DNA of 64,000 nt from Eubacteriales bacterium (GCA_030524455.1 JAUNGT010000006.1:16218-80217), one strand, 5' to 3'; shown: positions 42,712 to 53,237, counted from the stretch's first letter. The notes: generated from the letters alone by a model not told the origin. Program-made: numbers and translations.

Positions 42712-45141
42712 ATGAAAAACAAATATTATATGATCGGCTACACCCATATCGATCCGGTATGGCTGTGGAACCGGGCGGAGGGGATGCAGGAGGTGAAATC
42801 CTCCTTTGCTTCCGCCCTGGCGCGGATGGAGGAATTTCCGGATTTTAAATTTACCCAGACCAGCGCTGCTTTTTTGGCCTGGCTGAAGGAAAACTGCCCG
42901 GAGGAGTTTGAAAAAATCCGGGAGCGTGTCAGGGAGGGGCGCTGGGAGCTGGCCGGCGGCATGTGGATCGAGCCGGACTGCGATCTGCCCTCCGGGGAGG
43001 CGCTGATCCGTCAGCTCCTTTACGGGAAGGACTTTTTCCAAAAGGAATTCGGCGTGGACGTAAAGGACAGCTTAAATCCGGACAGCTTCGGTCACGGGGC
43101 CAATCTTCCCGCCATTTTGGCAGGCTGCGGGATCCGTTCCAACACGGTGTCCCGACCGGCCAAGGAGTTTGTGGAGCTGCCGGCGGTCTTTTGCTGGCAG
43201 TCGCCGGACGGCAGCCGTCTGGCGGCAGAGCGCACCGGGGGCGAATATATGGCCTGGACCCGGCCCACCATGGAATACAACCTGGAGGAGAGCCGGGAGG
43301 GGCTTGCAAAGATCGGCTATGACAAAATGGCGGTGTTTTACGGCGTGGGAAACCACGGGGGAGGCCCCACCATTGAAAACCTCCGGGCTGTCTGCGAGCT
43401 GCGGCAGGAGCGGGGGAAAGATACGCTGAACTTCTCCACGCTGGGGGCATTTTATGATGAGACGATGCCGCAGCTGGAAGCGCTTCCTGTGGTGAAGGGG
43501 GAGCTGGGCCGGATCTATTGGGGCTGCTACAGCTCCGACCGGGGAATCAAGAGCGCGAACCGCCGGGCGGAGTGGGCGCTTACAAAGGCGGAGATCCTGT
43601 CGGCCATGGCGGTCCATCTGGGGACGGACAGCTGGAAATATCCGGCGGAGAAGCTGGAGGAGGCCTGGAAGCTTTTGCTGTTCAATCAGTTTCACGATAT
43701 TCTGGCGGGCACCAGCATCGAGACAGCCCGGGACAGCGCCTGCCTGGAGCTGGGGGCGGCCGCCGCGATGGCGCAGGAGCTGAGCAAGAACGCTGTCCAG
43801 GCCATCGCCAACCGGATCGATACCAGGGGCGATGGCTTTCCGCTGGTGCTGGTCAATCCGACGGGAGAGGAATATCAGGGCGTATTCGAGGCGGAGGTCT
43901 ATGTGCCCCGCGCGCCCAAAAAGCCGCTGCGGCTGCGGGATCCCAGGGGCGCGGAAATTTACGCCTGCGAGTCAAAGTATCATAATTCCGCGCCGGAGAG
44001 CCGAAAGACGATCCTGTTTGAGGCAAACATCCCGGCCTGCGGATTTTCCGTTTACCGGGTGCTGGGGGAGGCCCCCAACGATGAGAGCGCGCGGGATGTC
44101 CTGACCGCCTCGCCGGAGGGGATGGACAACGGAGTGGTGAGCCTTCGGCTGGATCCGCATACCGGGCTGCCGTGCTCTGTCCGGAAAGGGAGCCGGGAGC
44201 TGCTTTTGTCCGCAGCGTCGGTGAAGGTCTTTTACGACGACCGGGGCGCCTGGGGAGAAACCGTTTTTGACGGAAAGCACCTGGGCAGCTTTGAGGCCGT
44301 CTCTGTCCGGGTGGTGGAGGCAAACGCGCTGCGGGCCGTGGTGCGCGTCCTTTTGACGGACGGGCAGGATGATCTGCGCATCGACTATCTGCTGGAAAAG
44401 GGAAGCGACGTGATCCGGATGAGGCTGCGGCTGGCAAACAGCGAGAAGCACCGGCTGATCGCCCTGTGCCTGCCGCTGGCAGAGAGCGAGCCGACAGTCT
44501 GGACGGAGACCGCTTTTTTGGCGGAACAAAAAATGGACTGCCGCGATAAAAACCCGGAGCATTATCAGCACCGGTTTTCCGATCTGTGCAGCCGGGACGG
44601 CAGCGGCCTGGCCGTGTTAAACGACGGGATTTACGCCTGCATGCAGCTTGGAAACGAGCACCGGCTGATCCTGTCCCGCAGCGCGGTCCATGCCAGAGGG
44701 GGACACGGCCCGCTGGAGGAGACGATGGAGAACGCTTTCATGGATCAGGGCGTCTGGGATTACGGCATCGAGCTGATCCCGCATGAGAAGGCGCTGTCCA
44801 AAAAACGCCTGTTTGCGGAGGCGGACCGGCTCCATATGCCGCCGGAATACCTGGGGGATTCCAACCACACCGGGGCAGCGTGGGCCGGCGACGGGCGGCT
44901 GTTTGAGGCAAAGGCCAAGAACGTGGCTGTCTCCGGCGTCAAGGAGAGCTTAAACGGGCCCGGGGAGCTGGTGGTGCGGGCCTTTGAGACGGAAGGGATG
45001 GGCGGAAGCCTGTGCCTGCGCTGCAGTGGCTTTTCCCTGGAGGAGGAGTTTGGCCCTTACCAGATCAGAACCTTCCGGCTGACAAAGGACGGCTTTCTTG
45101 CCTGCGACCTGCTGGAAAGACCGCTTTTGTCAAAGGAGTAG
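42712..45141 (+). CDS. GH38 alpha-mannosidase 4
   Basis: 809-aa GH38 enzyme: YTHIDPVW (10-17), nucleophile Asp124 in NPDSFGHG, VGNHGGGPT, LFNQFHDILAGTSI. The motif around the nucleophile (LNPDSFGH) differs from NVDSFGHN of the 24.1 and 33.7 kb products, consistent with another specificity. No signal peptide. Lies 6 bases after the aldolase gene and 2 bases before the MATE gene. Confidence 0.92.
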   Translation: MKNKYYMIGYTHIDPVWLWNRAEGMQEVKSSFASALARMEEFPDFKFTQTSAAFLAWLKENCPEEFEKIRERVREGRWELAGGMWIEPDCDLPSGEALIRQLLYGKDFFQKEFGVDVKDSLNPDSFGHGANLPAILAGCGIRSNTVSRPAKEFVELPAVFCWQSPDGSRLAAERTGGEYMAWTRPTMEYNLEESREGLAKIGYDKMAVFYGVGNHGGGPTIENLRAVCELRQERGKDTLNFSTLGAFYDETMPQLEALPVVKGELGRIYWGCYSSDRGIKSANRRAEWALTKAEILSAMAVHLGTDSWKYPAEKLEEAWKLLLFNQFHDILAGTSIETARDSACLELGAAAAMAQELSKNAVQAIANRIDTRGDGFPLVLVNPTGEEYQGVFEAEVYVPRAPKKPLRLRDPRGAEIYACESKYHNSAPESRKTILFEANIPACGFSVYRVLGEAPNDESARDVLTASPEGMDNGVVSLRLDPHTGLPCSVRKGSRELLLSAASVKVFYDDRGAWGETVFDGKHLGSFEAVSVRVVEANALRAVVRVLLTDGQDDLRIDYLLEKGSDVIRMRLRLANSEKHRLIALCLPLAESEPTVWTETAFLAEQKMDCRDKNPEHYQHRFSDLCSRDGSGLAVLNDGIYACMQLGNEHRLILSRSAVHARGGHGPLEETMENAFMDQGVWDYGIELIPHEKALSKKRLFAEADRLHMPPEYLGDSNHTGAAWAGDGRLFEAKAKNVAVSGVKESLNGPGELVVRAFETEGMGGSLCLRCSGFSLEEEFGPYQIRTFRLTKDGFLACDLLERPLLSKE

Positions 45142-45143
45142 CC

Positions 45144-46505
45144 ATGGAAGAGGGAAAAAGAGACGGCCAGCCGCTCTTTACCGGCCGTCAGCTGCTGGCC
45201 CTGGTGGTGCCGCTGGTGCTGGAGCAGATCCTGGGGCTGACGGTGGGGATGGCGGATTCCGTCATGGTATCCAGCGCGGGGGAGGCGGCGGTGTCCGGCG
45301 TTTCCCTGGTGGATTCCATCAATATTCTGCTGACGAATCTGTTTGCTTCTCTGGCCACCGGCGGTACGGTGATCGCCGCCCGGCGGCTGGGGGAAAACCG
45401 GCGGGAGGCGGCAGTGTCCGCAGCGGATCAGTTGCTGTTTTTGGTGACGGGAATCGCTGCTGTCGTGGCGCTGTTTTCCATTCTGTCAAACCGCTTCCTG
45501 TTGGGCCTGATTTTCGGCCATGTGGAGGAGGCGGTGATGAACAATGCGGTGATCTATTTTTACATCACAGCGGTTTCCTTTCCGTTTCTGGCCGTATATA
45601 ACGCCAGCGCCGCCTTAAGCCGCGCCATGGGGGATTCCAGGAGCACCATGCTGGTGTCGGTGCTGATGAACGTGGTGAATATCGCAGGCAACGCGGTGCT
45701 GATTCTGGCCTTCCAGGCGGGGGTTTACGGCGTGGCCGCCTCCACTCTGGTTTCCCGGATTCTGGGCGCGGCGGTGATGTTTTGCATGATGCGCAATCCG
45801 TCCCGAAGGCTGCATTACAGCCGTCATCCGTTCCGGCCCCTGGAAAAGGGCACCGTGGAAGCGATCCTGCGCATCGGCGTGCCCACCGGCCTGGACAACT
45901 GTATTTTTCAGGTGGGGAAAATCCTGCTTCAGAGCCTGATCGCAGGGCTGGGAACGGTGGCCATCGCGGCCAACGCCATTGTGGGCGTGGTGGCCGGCGT
46001 GGCGGTCATCCCGGCCTCCGCCATGGGCATTGCCATGATTACCGTGGTGAGCCAGACGCTGGGAGCCGGCCAGAGAGAGCAGGCCCGGCGCTATGTGAAA
46101 AAAATGATGGGATATTCCTATCTGTTTATGATTCTGCTGAACGTGCTGCTGATCCTGTTTTCGCCGCAGATTGCGGGGCTGTATCAGGTTTCGGAGCAGA
46201 CCATTGTGCTGGCCGCAAGGCTCATCGCCTTTCATTCGGTGTGCGCCATGCTGCTGTGGCCCACGGGCTTTTCCCTGCCGAACGCCCTGCGGGCCGCCAT
46301 GGACGCAAACTACACGATGGCGGTATCCCTTGGATGTATGTGGGTGTGCCGGATCGGCTGCAGCTATCTGTTTGTGCTGGGCCTGGACATGGGCCTCTGG
46401 GGCATATGGGCGGCCATGGCGGTGGACTGGGTGGTGCGGTCGGCATTTTTTGTATGGCGCATCGCCAGCGGACGCTGGCTGCTGCACGAAAAAATTCCGG
46501 ATTAA
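45144..46505 (+). CDS. MATE-family transporter
   Basis: 453-aa membrane protein with about 12 helices arranged as two MATE repeats. The N-terminal repeat begins LLALVVPLVLEQILGLTVGMADSVMVSSAGEAAVSGVSLVDS; the second repeat has GVPTGLDNCIFQVGKILLQSLIAGLG. Cation/drug antiporter family; in a glycan operon it may export a by-product or a toxic aglycone. ATG 45144 with AAAGGAG 5 bases upstream; longer in-frame starts lie inside the GH38 gene. Confidence 0.88.
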   Translation: MEEGKRDGQPLFTGRQLLALVVPLVLEQILGLTVGMADSVMVSSAGEAAVSGVSLVDSINILLTNLFASLATGGTVIAARRLGENRREAAVSAADQLLFLVTGIAAVVALFSILSNRFLLGLIFGHVEEAVMNNAVIYFYITAVSFPFLAVYNASAALSRAMGDSRSTMLVSVLMNVVNIAGNAVLILAFQAGVYGVAASTLVSRILGAAVMFCMMRNPSRRLHYSRHPFRPLEKGTVEAILRIGVPTGLDNCIFQVGKILLQSLIAGLGTVAIAANAIVGVVAGVAVIPASAMGIAMITVVSQTLGAGQREQARRYVKKMMGYSYLFMILLNVLLILFSPQIAGLYQVSEQTIVLAARLIAFHSVCAMLLWPTGFSLPNALRAAMDANYTMAVSLGCMWVCRIGCSYLFVLGLDMGLWGIWAAMAVDWVVRSAFFVWRIASGRWLLHEKIPD

Positions 46506-46529
46506 AAAAGCGAGGATAAATCAAAGAAG

Positions 46530-49085
46530 ATGCAGGAATACGAACTTTCAAACTGGGAAATTGCAGGCTATTATCCTTATGTGCCTCAGCTTGGCATGGA
46601 GGAGCCGCGGCTTGGCAGGAGCATCACCGGCTGGATGCCGGCAAAGGTGCCCGGCTCGGTGCATGCCGATCTTTGGCGGGCCGGCTGGATCGAGGATCCC
46701 TATTTTGGCATGAACAGCTTAACATGCGAATGGGTGGAAAATAAATGGTGGGCCTACCGGACAGCCTTTGATCTGCCGCAGAGCGGGGCGGAGGACGGCG
46801 GTCAGGGCTTTATCGTCCGCAGGTGGCTCTGCGCCGACGGGCTGGACTACAAATGCCGGATTTCCTTAAACGGACAGCTTCTTGCCCTGCATGAGGGCAG
46901 CTTTACGCCGGTGCGGCTGGAGATTACAAAAGCGCTGCAGCCCCGGGACAACCAACTTCTGATCGTGTTCGAGTCCGCGCCGGACGAGGAAAGCCAGGCC
47001 GGGCACGCCTCCCACACCCGTACTCAGAAGAGCCGGTTTTCCTACAAGTGGGACTTCAGCACCCGGATGGTGCCGGTGGGGATCTGGGACCGGATTTGGA
47101 TCGAGGAGACAGGGGAGGGCTGCATCGGGCCAGTGTGGCTGATCCCGGAGGAAAAGGAGGGACAGGGCAAGCTGACGCTGCGGGCGGAGTGCTTTTTTCC
47201 CAAAACGGCGCCTGCGGACTGCGAGCTGGAGCTTGCGGTCCGCCAAAACGGCGCTGTCCTGACCCAAAAGCGGGAACGCTTTGCTCTGCAAAACGGCCCC
47301 CTGCAGGCACAAATGGAGGTCTGGCTTTCCGAAATTGAGCTCTGGCAGCCAAACGGCCTGGGCGATCAGCCGCTCTACGACGTGGAGCTTCGTCTGTTTT
47401 CCGAAGGGCGGCTGTCTCACCGCTGGAACAGCCGGACGGGCTTTCGCCGTCTGCGCTGGATTGCCAACGAGGGGGCCGGGGAGGATGCGCTTCCCTATTG
47501 TCTGGAGGTCAACGGACGGCGGGTATATTTAAAGGGCGTGAACCTGACGCCCTTCGATCTGCTGATCGGCACGGTTTCAGAGGAGCGCTACCGCCAATAT
47601 CTGAATCAGATCCGGAAGGCAAACATCAACCTGGTGCGGGTCAACGGCGTGGGACTGATCGAGAAGGAAATTTTTTATGAGCTCTGTGATGAGTACGGGA
47701 TTCTCGTCTGGCAGGAGTTTATCCAGACCAGCTCCTCCATGGACCGGGTGCCGCCCTCCCACCCGCATTATCTGAAGCTTTTGGAGGAAACCTCCAAAGC
47801 AGCGATTCAAAAAAAGAGAAACCATGTCTGCCTGGCCTGCTACTGCGGCGGAAACGAGTTGACGGACGCGCCCCACAAAACGGCCACCTTCGCAAATCCC
47901 AATATCCGGTTTTTGCAGCGGCTGGTGGAGCAGTATGATACCGGCCGGATGATGTTTCCCGCCTCCGCCTCCGGGCCGAAGGAGTTTCTGGAGTTTGGCG
48001 GCCAGGGAAAAAGCCATGATGTGCACGGCCCCTGGAACTATATGGGCCCGTCGGAGCACTACCGGCTGTTTAACGATTCCGACAGCCTGCTGCACGGGGA
48101 GCTGGGAGCGGAGGGGATGGCCTGCACGGATTCCCTGCGCCGGTTTTTGCCCGAAAAGGACTTAAAGGTTGTCTCCATGGAGGAAAATCTGACCTGGCGG
48201 CACCACGGCGACTGGTGGGACACCTGGAAGCGGGATGTGGAGCTGTTTGGCCCAATGGAGGAGCTGGAGCGGTTTGTGCGGGCCGGGCAGTTTATCCAGG
48301 CGGAGGCCATCCGCTACAGCCTGGAATCGAACCGCCGCCGGAAGTACCGCAACAGCGGCAGCCTGATGTGGGCCTACAACGAGCCCTTCCCGAATGTTTC
48401 AAATACCTGCCTGGTGGACTACTACGGCGTGCCGAAAATGTCCTATTATGCGCTTCGGGACGCCTACAGCGATTTTCATATGTCTCTGCGCTATGACGGG
48501 CTGATCTGGGAAAAGGGCGGGACGTTCCGGGCGCAGGCCTTTTTTCACAACAGTCTTTCGGCCTGCAGCGCCCGCTATGAGATTTGCCTTTTCCGGCTGG
48601 ACGGGACGCGTTTGTGGGAGAATGCAGGAGAACTCTGGGTACCCGAAAATGCGGCGGTCCCTGTCTGCAGCCTGGAGGTGCCGGTGACGGAGGATTTCCC
48701 GGAGGTGTTTCTGGTACGCCTGAGCGCCCACGGCGACGGCCGGGAGGATGTGAACGAATACCTGTTTTCCACACAGCGCAGGCAGCCTTTTGGCTCCCTG
48801 CCCGGCTTCGGGGAGAAAAACAGCCTTACATGGAGCCGGGAACAAAATTCCCTTCCGGGGCAAAACGGACAGCAAAACAGCAGCTGGAACGTGCGCAATA
48901 CGGGAGCTTTCATCGGACTTTTTGTCTTTCCGCAGCTTTCCGGACAGAACGAATTCTTGTTTTCCCCGCAGGCCTACAAATGCCTGCTGCCGGGAGAAGA
49001 ACGGCGCTTTGAGGTCGTTTCCCGGGCCGGTTCCCAGGCACCGGAAAGGACGTGGGAACGGCTGCGGTTTGAGACGATATTTTGA
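46530..49085 (+). CDS. GH2 beta-mannosidase 2
   Basis: 851-aa GH2 enzyme with PAKVPGSVHADLWRAGWIEDPYFGMN near the N-terminus, acid/base Glu443 (CYCGGNEL) and nucleophile Glu524 (LLHGELGAEG). The nucleophile context HGELG differs from the SEFG of the two other GH2 products, so specificity may differ. No signal peptide. The ribosome site is weak (GAGG is 15 bases away, AAGAAG adjacent). Confidence 0.88.
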   Translation: MQEYELSNWEIAGYYPYVPQLGMEEPRLGRSITGWMPAKVPGSVHADLWRAGWIEDPYFGMNSLTCEWVENKWWAYRTAFDLPQSGAEDGGQGFIVRRWLCADGLDYKCRISLNGQLLALHEGSFTPVRLEITKALQPRDNQLLIVFESAPDEESQAGHASHTRTQKSRFSYKWDFSTRMVPVGIWDRIWIEETGEGCIGPVWLIPEEKEGQGKLTLRAECFFPKTAPADCELELAVRQNGAVLTQKRERFALQNGPLQAQMEVWLSEIELWQPNGLGDQPLYDVELRLFSEGRLSHRWNSRTGFRRLRWIANEGAGEDALPYCLEVNGRRVYLKGVNLTPFDLLIGTVSEERYRQYLNQIRKANINLVRVNGVGLIEKEIFYELCDEYGILVWQEFIQTSSSMDRVPPSHPHYLKLLEETSKAAIQKKRNHVCLACYCGGNELTDAPHKTATFANPNIRFLQRLVEQYDTGRMMFPASASGPKEFLEFGGQGKSHDVHGPWNYMGPSEHYRLFNDSDSLLHGELGAEGMACTDSLRRFLPEKDLKVVSMEENLTWRHHGDWWDTWKRDVELFGPMEELERFVRAGQFIQAEAIRYSLESNRRRKYRNSGSLMWAYNEPFPNVSNTCLVDYYGVPKMSYYALRDAYSDFHMSLRYDGLIWEKGGTFRAQAFFHNSLSACSARYEICLFRLDGTRLWENAGELWVPENAAVPVCSLEVPVTEDFPEVFLVRLSAHGDGREDVNEYLFSTQRRQPFGSLPGFGEKNSLTWSREQNSLPGQNGQQNSSWNVRNTGAFIGLFVFPQLSGQNEFLFSPQAYKCLLPGEERRFEVVSRAGSQAPERTWERLRFETIF

Positions 49086-49095
49086 GGAGAGCAAA

Positions 49096-51642
49096 ATGAA
49101 AAGGATAAGCTTAAACGGTTCCGACTGGAAGATGAAGGATTATCTTGGAGAGGATTGGATCTGGCGGGACGGTGAAAAGCGGGATACCCGGGATGGGCGT
49201 TGGTGGCAGAGCGCCCATGTGCCCGGCTCTGTCCTGAACGATCTGGTGCAAAACGGCTCTGTGCCGGATCCGCACTTTGAAAAAAACAGTCTTTTCGTCG
49301 AGTGGGTGCCTCAGCGCACCTGGCTGTACCGGAAGGAATTTACCGTGGAGGAAAATCTGGAAGGGCGGCGGATCCGGCTGTGTTTTGAGGGCGTCGATTA
49401 CGACGCCCGTTTTTTCTTAAACGATGTTCCCCTCGGAGAGCATCACAGTATGTTCACTCCGGTCCGTTTCGATGTGACCGGTTTGGTCAAAACCGGGGAA
49501 AAGAATTTGCTGGCGGTGGTGATTGAGAAGGCTCCCGACGAGCAGCCGCAGGTATCCAAAACCAGATACGTCAAAACGCACAAAAGCCGTATGACTTACT
49601 GGTGGGATTTTTGCCCCCGCATGATCCATCAGGGAATCTGGGACGATGTCTTTCTGGAAATCACGGGACAGGCCTGTCTGGGACAGCCGGATCTGGAAAC
49701 CCGTCTGTCCGGGGATTTTCGGCAGGCCCGGGTGGAGCTTTCCGTTTTTGCGGACAGTTGTGAGGAGGAAAAACGCGCACTCAGTGTGCAGGCACAGCTG
49801 TTTTTCGGGGGCAGGGAGGTGGCCCGGCAAAAGATCGTGCCCGTGGACGGGACTGCCCGGTTTTGTTTTTCTTTGGAGCAACCTGTTCTCTGGTGGCCCA
49901 ACGGCTGCGGTGCGCAGGATCTCTATGAGGCCAGACTGACTCTCTTTGACGGGAAAACGGTATCCGATACACGCAGCATTCGCTTCGGCATCCGGGAGAT
50001 TACCTGGCTGGCGAATGAGACGCCGGACCGGACTGCCGGCCCCTACACGCTCTGCGTCAATGGTCGGCGGATTTATCTGAAGGGCTATAATTGGGTCCCG
50101 ATCGATGCCATGTACGGGGTGCGCCGGACCGAAAAACTGAGACACCTCATCCGCCTGGCAAAGAAGGCCCATGTGAACTGCCTGCGCATCTGGGGCGGCG
50201 GGCTGATTGAGAGGGAGGAATTTTATGATCTCTGTGACGAAAACGGCATTTTGCTGTGGCAGGAATTTATCCAGTCCAGCTCCGGTATCGAAAACGAGCC
50301 CTCCTCCGATCCTGCATTTCTGGCGCTCATGGAGCGGGAGGCTTCGCAGATTATCCCCCGCAAAAAACACCATCCCTCCCTGGCGCTCTGAGGCGGCGGA
50401 AATGAGCTGGAGGGGCCGGAAAAAGCCATGATCAGCCGGAACGAGCCGGTGATCCGCGTGCTTTCGGAACAGGTAAAGCGGCTGGATCCGTCACGACGTT
50501 TCCTGGAATCGTCCCCGACCGGCCGGATATTCAACAATACGCTGGAGAATATCCGCAGAGATCCTTTTGGGCTCCACGACGTTCATGGGCCCTGGGAGCA
50601 TCAGGGACTGAAGGCTCAATACGAGCTCTACAACGCGGGCACCTCCTTATTGTCCAGCGAGTTTGGCGCAGAGGGAATGACGAATCTGGACGCGCTCCTG
50701 CGGAATATGTCGCCGGCGCATCTGATGCCGCCCAGCCGGGATAATGCATTTTATTTTCATCGGGGGGCCTGGTGGAATAACTATCCGCTGCTGCAAAAAT
50801 GCTTCGGGGAAAAGCTGCAGGAAATCAGCCAGTTTGTGCGGGCCAGCCAGCTGCTGCAATATGAGGGCCTGCGGTACGCGGTGGAAGCGAATCGCCGCCG
50901 GGCTTTTCAGTGCAGCGGCACCTTCCCCTGGCAGCTTAACGAGCCCTTTCCCAACAATACCTGCACCAGCAGTGTGGATTACTATGGCGCGCCAAAGCCA
51001 GCCTATTACGGAGTGAAACAGGCCTACGCGCCCTGTACGGTGACGGCCCGGTTTTCGGGACAATCTCTGGAGGGAGAAAGGGATCTTGCGGCGTCTTTTT
51101 TCTGGCAATCAGATGCTGCCCTTTGTCCCAAACAGGTGCGGACTGTCCTGAAAAGTCAGGAAGGCGTTACGCTGGCAGAGAAGGTTTTTCACCCGGAGGA
51201 CGGCTGTGAGCCGGGGCGGAGCACGGAACTTGGATCCCTTTGCTTCCCGGTGGAACGAATCCCCGGAGAGCTCTGCTATCTGCTGCTGGAGGCTTTGGAT
51301 ACAGAGGGGAATATTCCGGCAAAAAACTGCTATCTGTTTACCAAAACAGAGCTTTCTCCTCTGTTGAATCTGCCGGAAACAACGCTCCGGACGGCAGTTT
51401 CCGGCACGGAGAAGGGATGGCTGCTGGAGCTGACCAACACCGGAAGCCAGGCTGCACCGGGCGTATGGCTGGAGGATCCCGAAGAGGTGCGCCAGGAGGG
51501 GTATCTGTATTTTGAAGAAAATTATCTGTTCCTGATGCCGGGTGAAAAGCGCCTGATCCGGATGACGCAAAGCAACATGGCCAAAAAAACCGTGCGTATC
51601 AGCGGTTGGAACGTACGGACGTCATATATCTTTCTTTCATAA
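49096..51642 (+). pseudogene. GH2 beta-mannosidase 3, interrupted by an in-frame TGA
   Basis: 848-codon GH2 gene in one uninterrupted frame except for TGA at 50389-50391 (codon 432). Before it are VPGSVLNDLVQNGSVPDPHFEKN and WGGGLIEREEFYDLCDENGILLWQEFIQSSSGI; after it the same frame continues GGGNEL with acid/base Glu437 and nucleophile Glu522 (LLSSEFGAEG). The stop falls where GH2 mannosidases normally have Trp or Tyr two residues before GGNE, so a TGG-to-TGA change is the simplest event. Either half alone lacks a catalytic residue, so it is a recent pseudogene, a sequencing error or a read-through gene. Last gene of the operon; GAGGAGA lies before ATG 49096. Confidence 0.85.
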
Positions 51643-51671
51643 TTGTATTTTTGGCCGGAATCCTTTATACT
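51643..51671 (+). promoter_or_regulatory. Promoter of the glutaredoxin-like gene
   Basis: -35 TTGTAT (51643-51648), 17-base spacer, -10 TATACT (51666-51671). It starts directly after the last GH2 stop, and no terminator is visible for the long operon here. Confidence 0.7.
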
Positions 51672-51712
51672 TGTGCCCAAAAGGTTATGATTCACCGGAA
51701 AGGAGCGGGAAG

Positions 51713-51973
51713 ATGAAGGATGTTTTGATGATGGTAATGGAGGGCTGTCCCCACTGCAGGAGGGCGGAGCAGCTGCTGGAGGAGCTGGCAGCGCAGAACC
51801 CGGCCTATCGCAGCGTAAGGATTCGCCGGGTGGATGAGAATCAGGAGAAGGAGCTGGCGGACTCGTTGGATTATTACTATGTGCCCACCTTTTTTGTGGA
51901 CGGGAAAAAGCGGATGGAGGGTGTGCCCACGCGGGAAGCGGTGGAGAACGTGCTCCGGGAAGCGCTGAAATAG
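51713..51973 (+). CDS. Glutaredoxin/thioredoxin-like small redox protein
   Basis: 86-aa thioredoxin-fold protein with active site GCPHC (Cys12, Cys15) after a short first strand, the cis-Pro motif YYVPTFFVDG near the middle and a C-terminal helix. AAGGAG is 7 bases before ATG 51713; an upstream in-frame start overlaps the promoter. Probably a cytoplasmic thiol-disulfide reductant. Co-transcribed with the next two genes. Confidence 0.88.
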   Translation: MKDVLMMVMEGCPHCRRAEQLLEELAAQNPAYRSVRIRRVDENQEKELADSLDYYYVPTFFVDGKKRMEGVPTREAVENVLREALK

Positions 51974-51989
51974 GGAAAAGGAGCGGCAA

Positions 51990-52193
51990 ATGGCAAATTA
52001 CAGAGAACGCTTTCTGGCCGGCGAGATTGAATTTGAGGCCATCGATGATTATGTGGAGGAGTGGAATAACAGTGACGATCCCCGGACGCTGGCCCGGTTT
52101 CTGGGGCTTTGCGCGGACGAGGAGGATGCCTGGATCGACAGCGGCGACGACGCGCTTTACGAGCTGCTGATCCAGAGGAAGGAAGGGAAATAA
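51990..52193 (+). CDS. Small acidic hypothetical protein
   Basis: 67 aa, strongly acidic, no membrane segment. Pattern RERFLAGEIEFEAIDDYVEEWNNSDDPRTLARFLGL; I do not recognise a characterised family. AAAAGGAG lies 7 bases upstream and it sits tightly between the glutaredoxin-like and threonine aldolase genes (gaps 16 and 3 bases), which supports its being real. Confidence 0.75.
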   Translation: MANYRERFLAGEIEFEAIDDYVEEWNNSDDPRTLARFLGLCADEEDAWIDSGDDALYELLIQRKEGK

Positions 52194-52196
52194 CGG

Positions 52197-53237
52197 ATGC
52201 TGTACTTTAACTGCGACTATATGGAGGGGGCCCATCCGGCCATTCTGGAGCGGCTTGCCGCCACAAATTCAGAGCATACGCTCGGTTACGGGAACGATCC
52301 TTACTGTGAGGCGGCCAGGGAGAAAATCCGGCAGGCCTGCCGCTGCCCGGAGGCGGATATTTTTTTCCTGGTGGGCGGTACGCAGACCAACGCTGCGGTG
52401 ATCAAGGGATTTTTAAAGCCCTTTGAGGGTGTGATTGCGGCGGACACCGGGCACATCGGCGTACACGAGGCGGGCGCCATCGAGAGCGGCGGGCACAAGG
52501 TGCTGACGATTCCCCATCAGGACGGGAAGCTGACCGCGCAGGGAGTACAGCGTTATCTGGAGGCCTTTTTCCGGGACGGAAGCTGTACCCATATGGTCCA
52601 GCCGGGCATGGTATACGTGTCCCATCCCACGGAATTCGGCACGCTCTATACCAGGGAGGAGCTGGCCGCCCTGCGGCAGGTCTGCGACGATTACCGGCTT
52701 CCCCTGTATCTGGACGGGGCGCGCCTGGGCTACGGCCTGGCGGCGGAGGGGACGGATGTGACGCTTCCCGATCTGGCGGCGCTGTGCGACGCGTTTTATA
52801 TCGGCGGAACCAAGGTGGGGGCGTTGTTTGGAGAGGCGGTGGTATTTCCGCAGAAAAACCGGCTGCCCGGCTTTTTTACGCTGATGAAGCAGCAGGGGGC
52901 GGTGCTTGCCAAGGGGCGTCTGCTGGGCATCCAGTTTGACACGCTGTTTACGGACGGGCTGTATCTGAAAATCTCTGCCCATGCCATTGCCATGGCGAAA
53001 CGGCTGAAGGAAATCCTTTCTCAAAACGGCTGTCCGCTGTGGTTTGATTCCCCTACAAACCAGCAGTTTGCGGTCCTGACGCCACAGCTGCAGCAGTTCC
53101 TTGACGGCAAGGTCAGCTACGAGGTCTGGCAGGAGCTGGAGGACGGCTGCATCGCGGCAAGGTTTGCCTCCTGCTGGGCCACCAGGCAGGAGGATCTGAC
53201 GGAGCTGGAGAGAATCTTAAAGAACGCTGTCCATTGA
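52197..53237 (+). CDS. Low-specificity threonine aldolase family PLP enzyme
   Basis: 346-aa fold-type I PLP enzyme of the beta-eliminating lyase/threonine aldolase group. FNCDYMEGAHPAILERL at the N-terminus, GGTQTNAAVI (PLP phosphate), LDGARLGYGLA, and PLP lysine in FYIGGTKVGAL. Expected to cleave L-threonine or allo-threonine to glycine and acetaldehyde in the cytoplasm. Third gene of the small operon. Confidence 0.88.
   Translation: MLYFNCDYMEGAHPAILERLAATNSEHTLGYGNDPYCEAAREKIRQACRCPEADIFFLVGGTQTNAAVIKGFLKPFEGVIAADTGHIGVHEAGAIESGGHKVLTIPHQDGKLTAQGVQRYLEAFFRDGSCTHMVQPGMVYVSHPTEFGTLYTREELAALRQVCDDYRLPLYLDGARLGYGLAAEGTDVTLPDLAALCDAFYIGGTKVGALFGEAVVFPQKNRLPGFFTLMKQQGAVLAKGRLLGIQFDTLFTDGLYLKISAHAIAMAKRLKEILSQNGCPLWFDSPTNQQFAVLTPQLQQFLDGKVSYEVWQELEDGCIAARFASCWATRQEDLTELERILKNAVH

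Noticed and set aside
50389..50391. TGA as selenocysteine
   Set aside because: The position aligns with Trp/Tyr rather than Cys, and no selenoprotein genes are near. I did not find a convincing stem-loop directly after the codon, though I could not fold it computationally.
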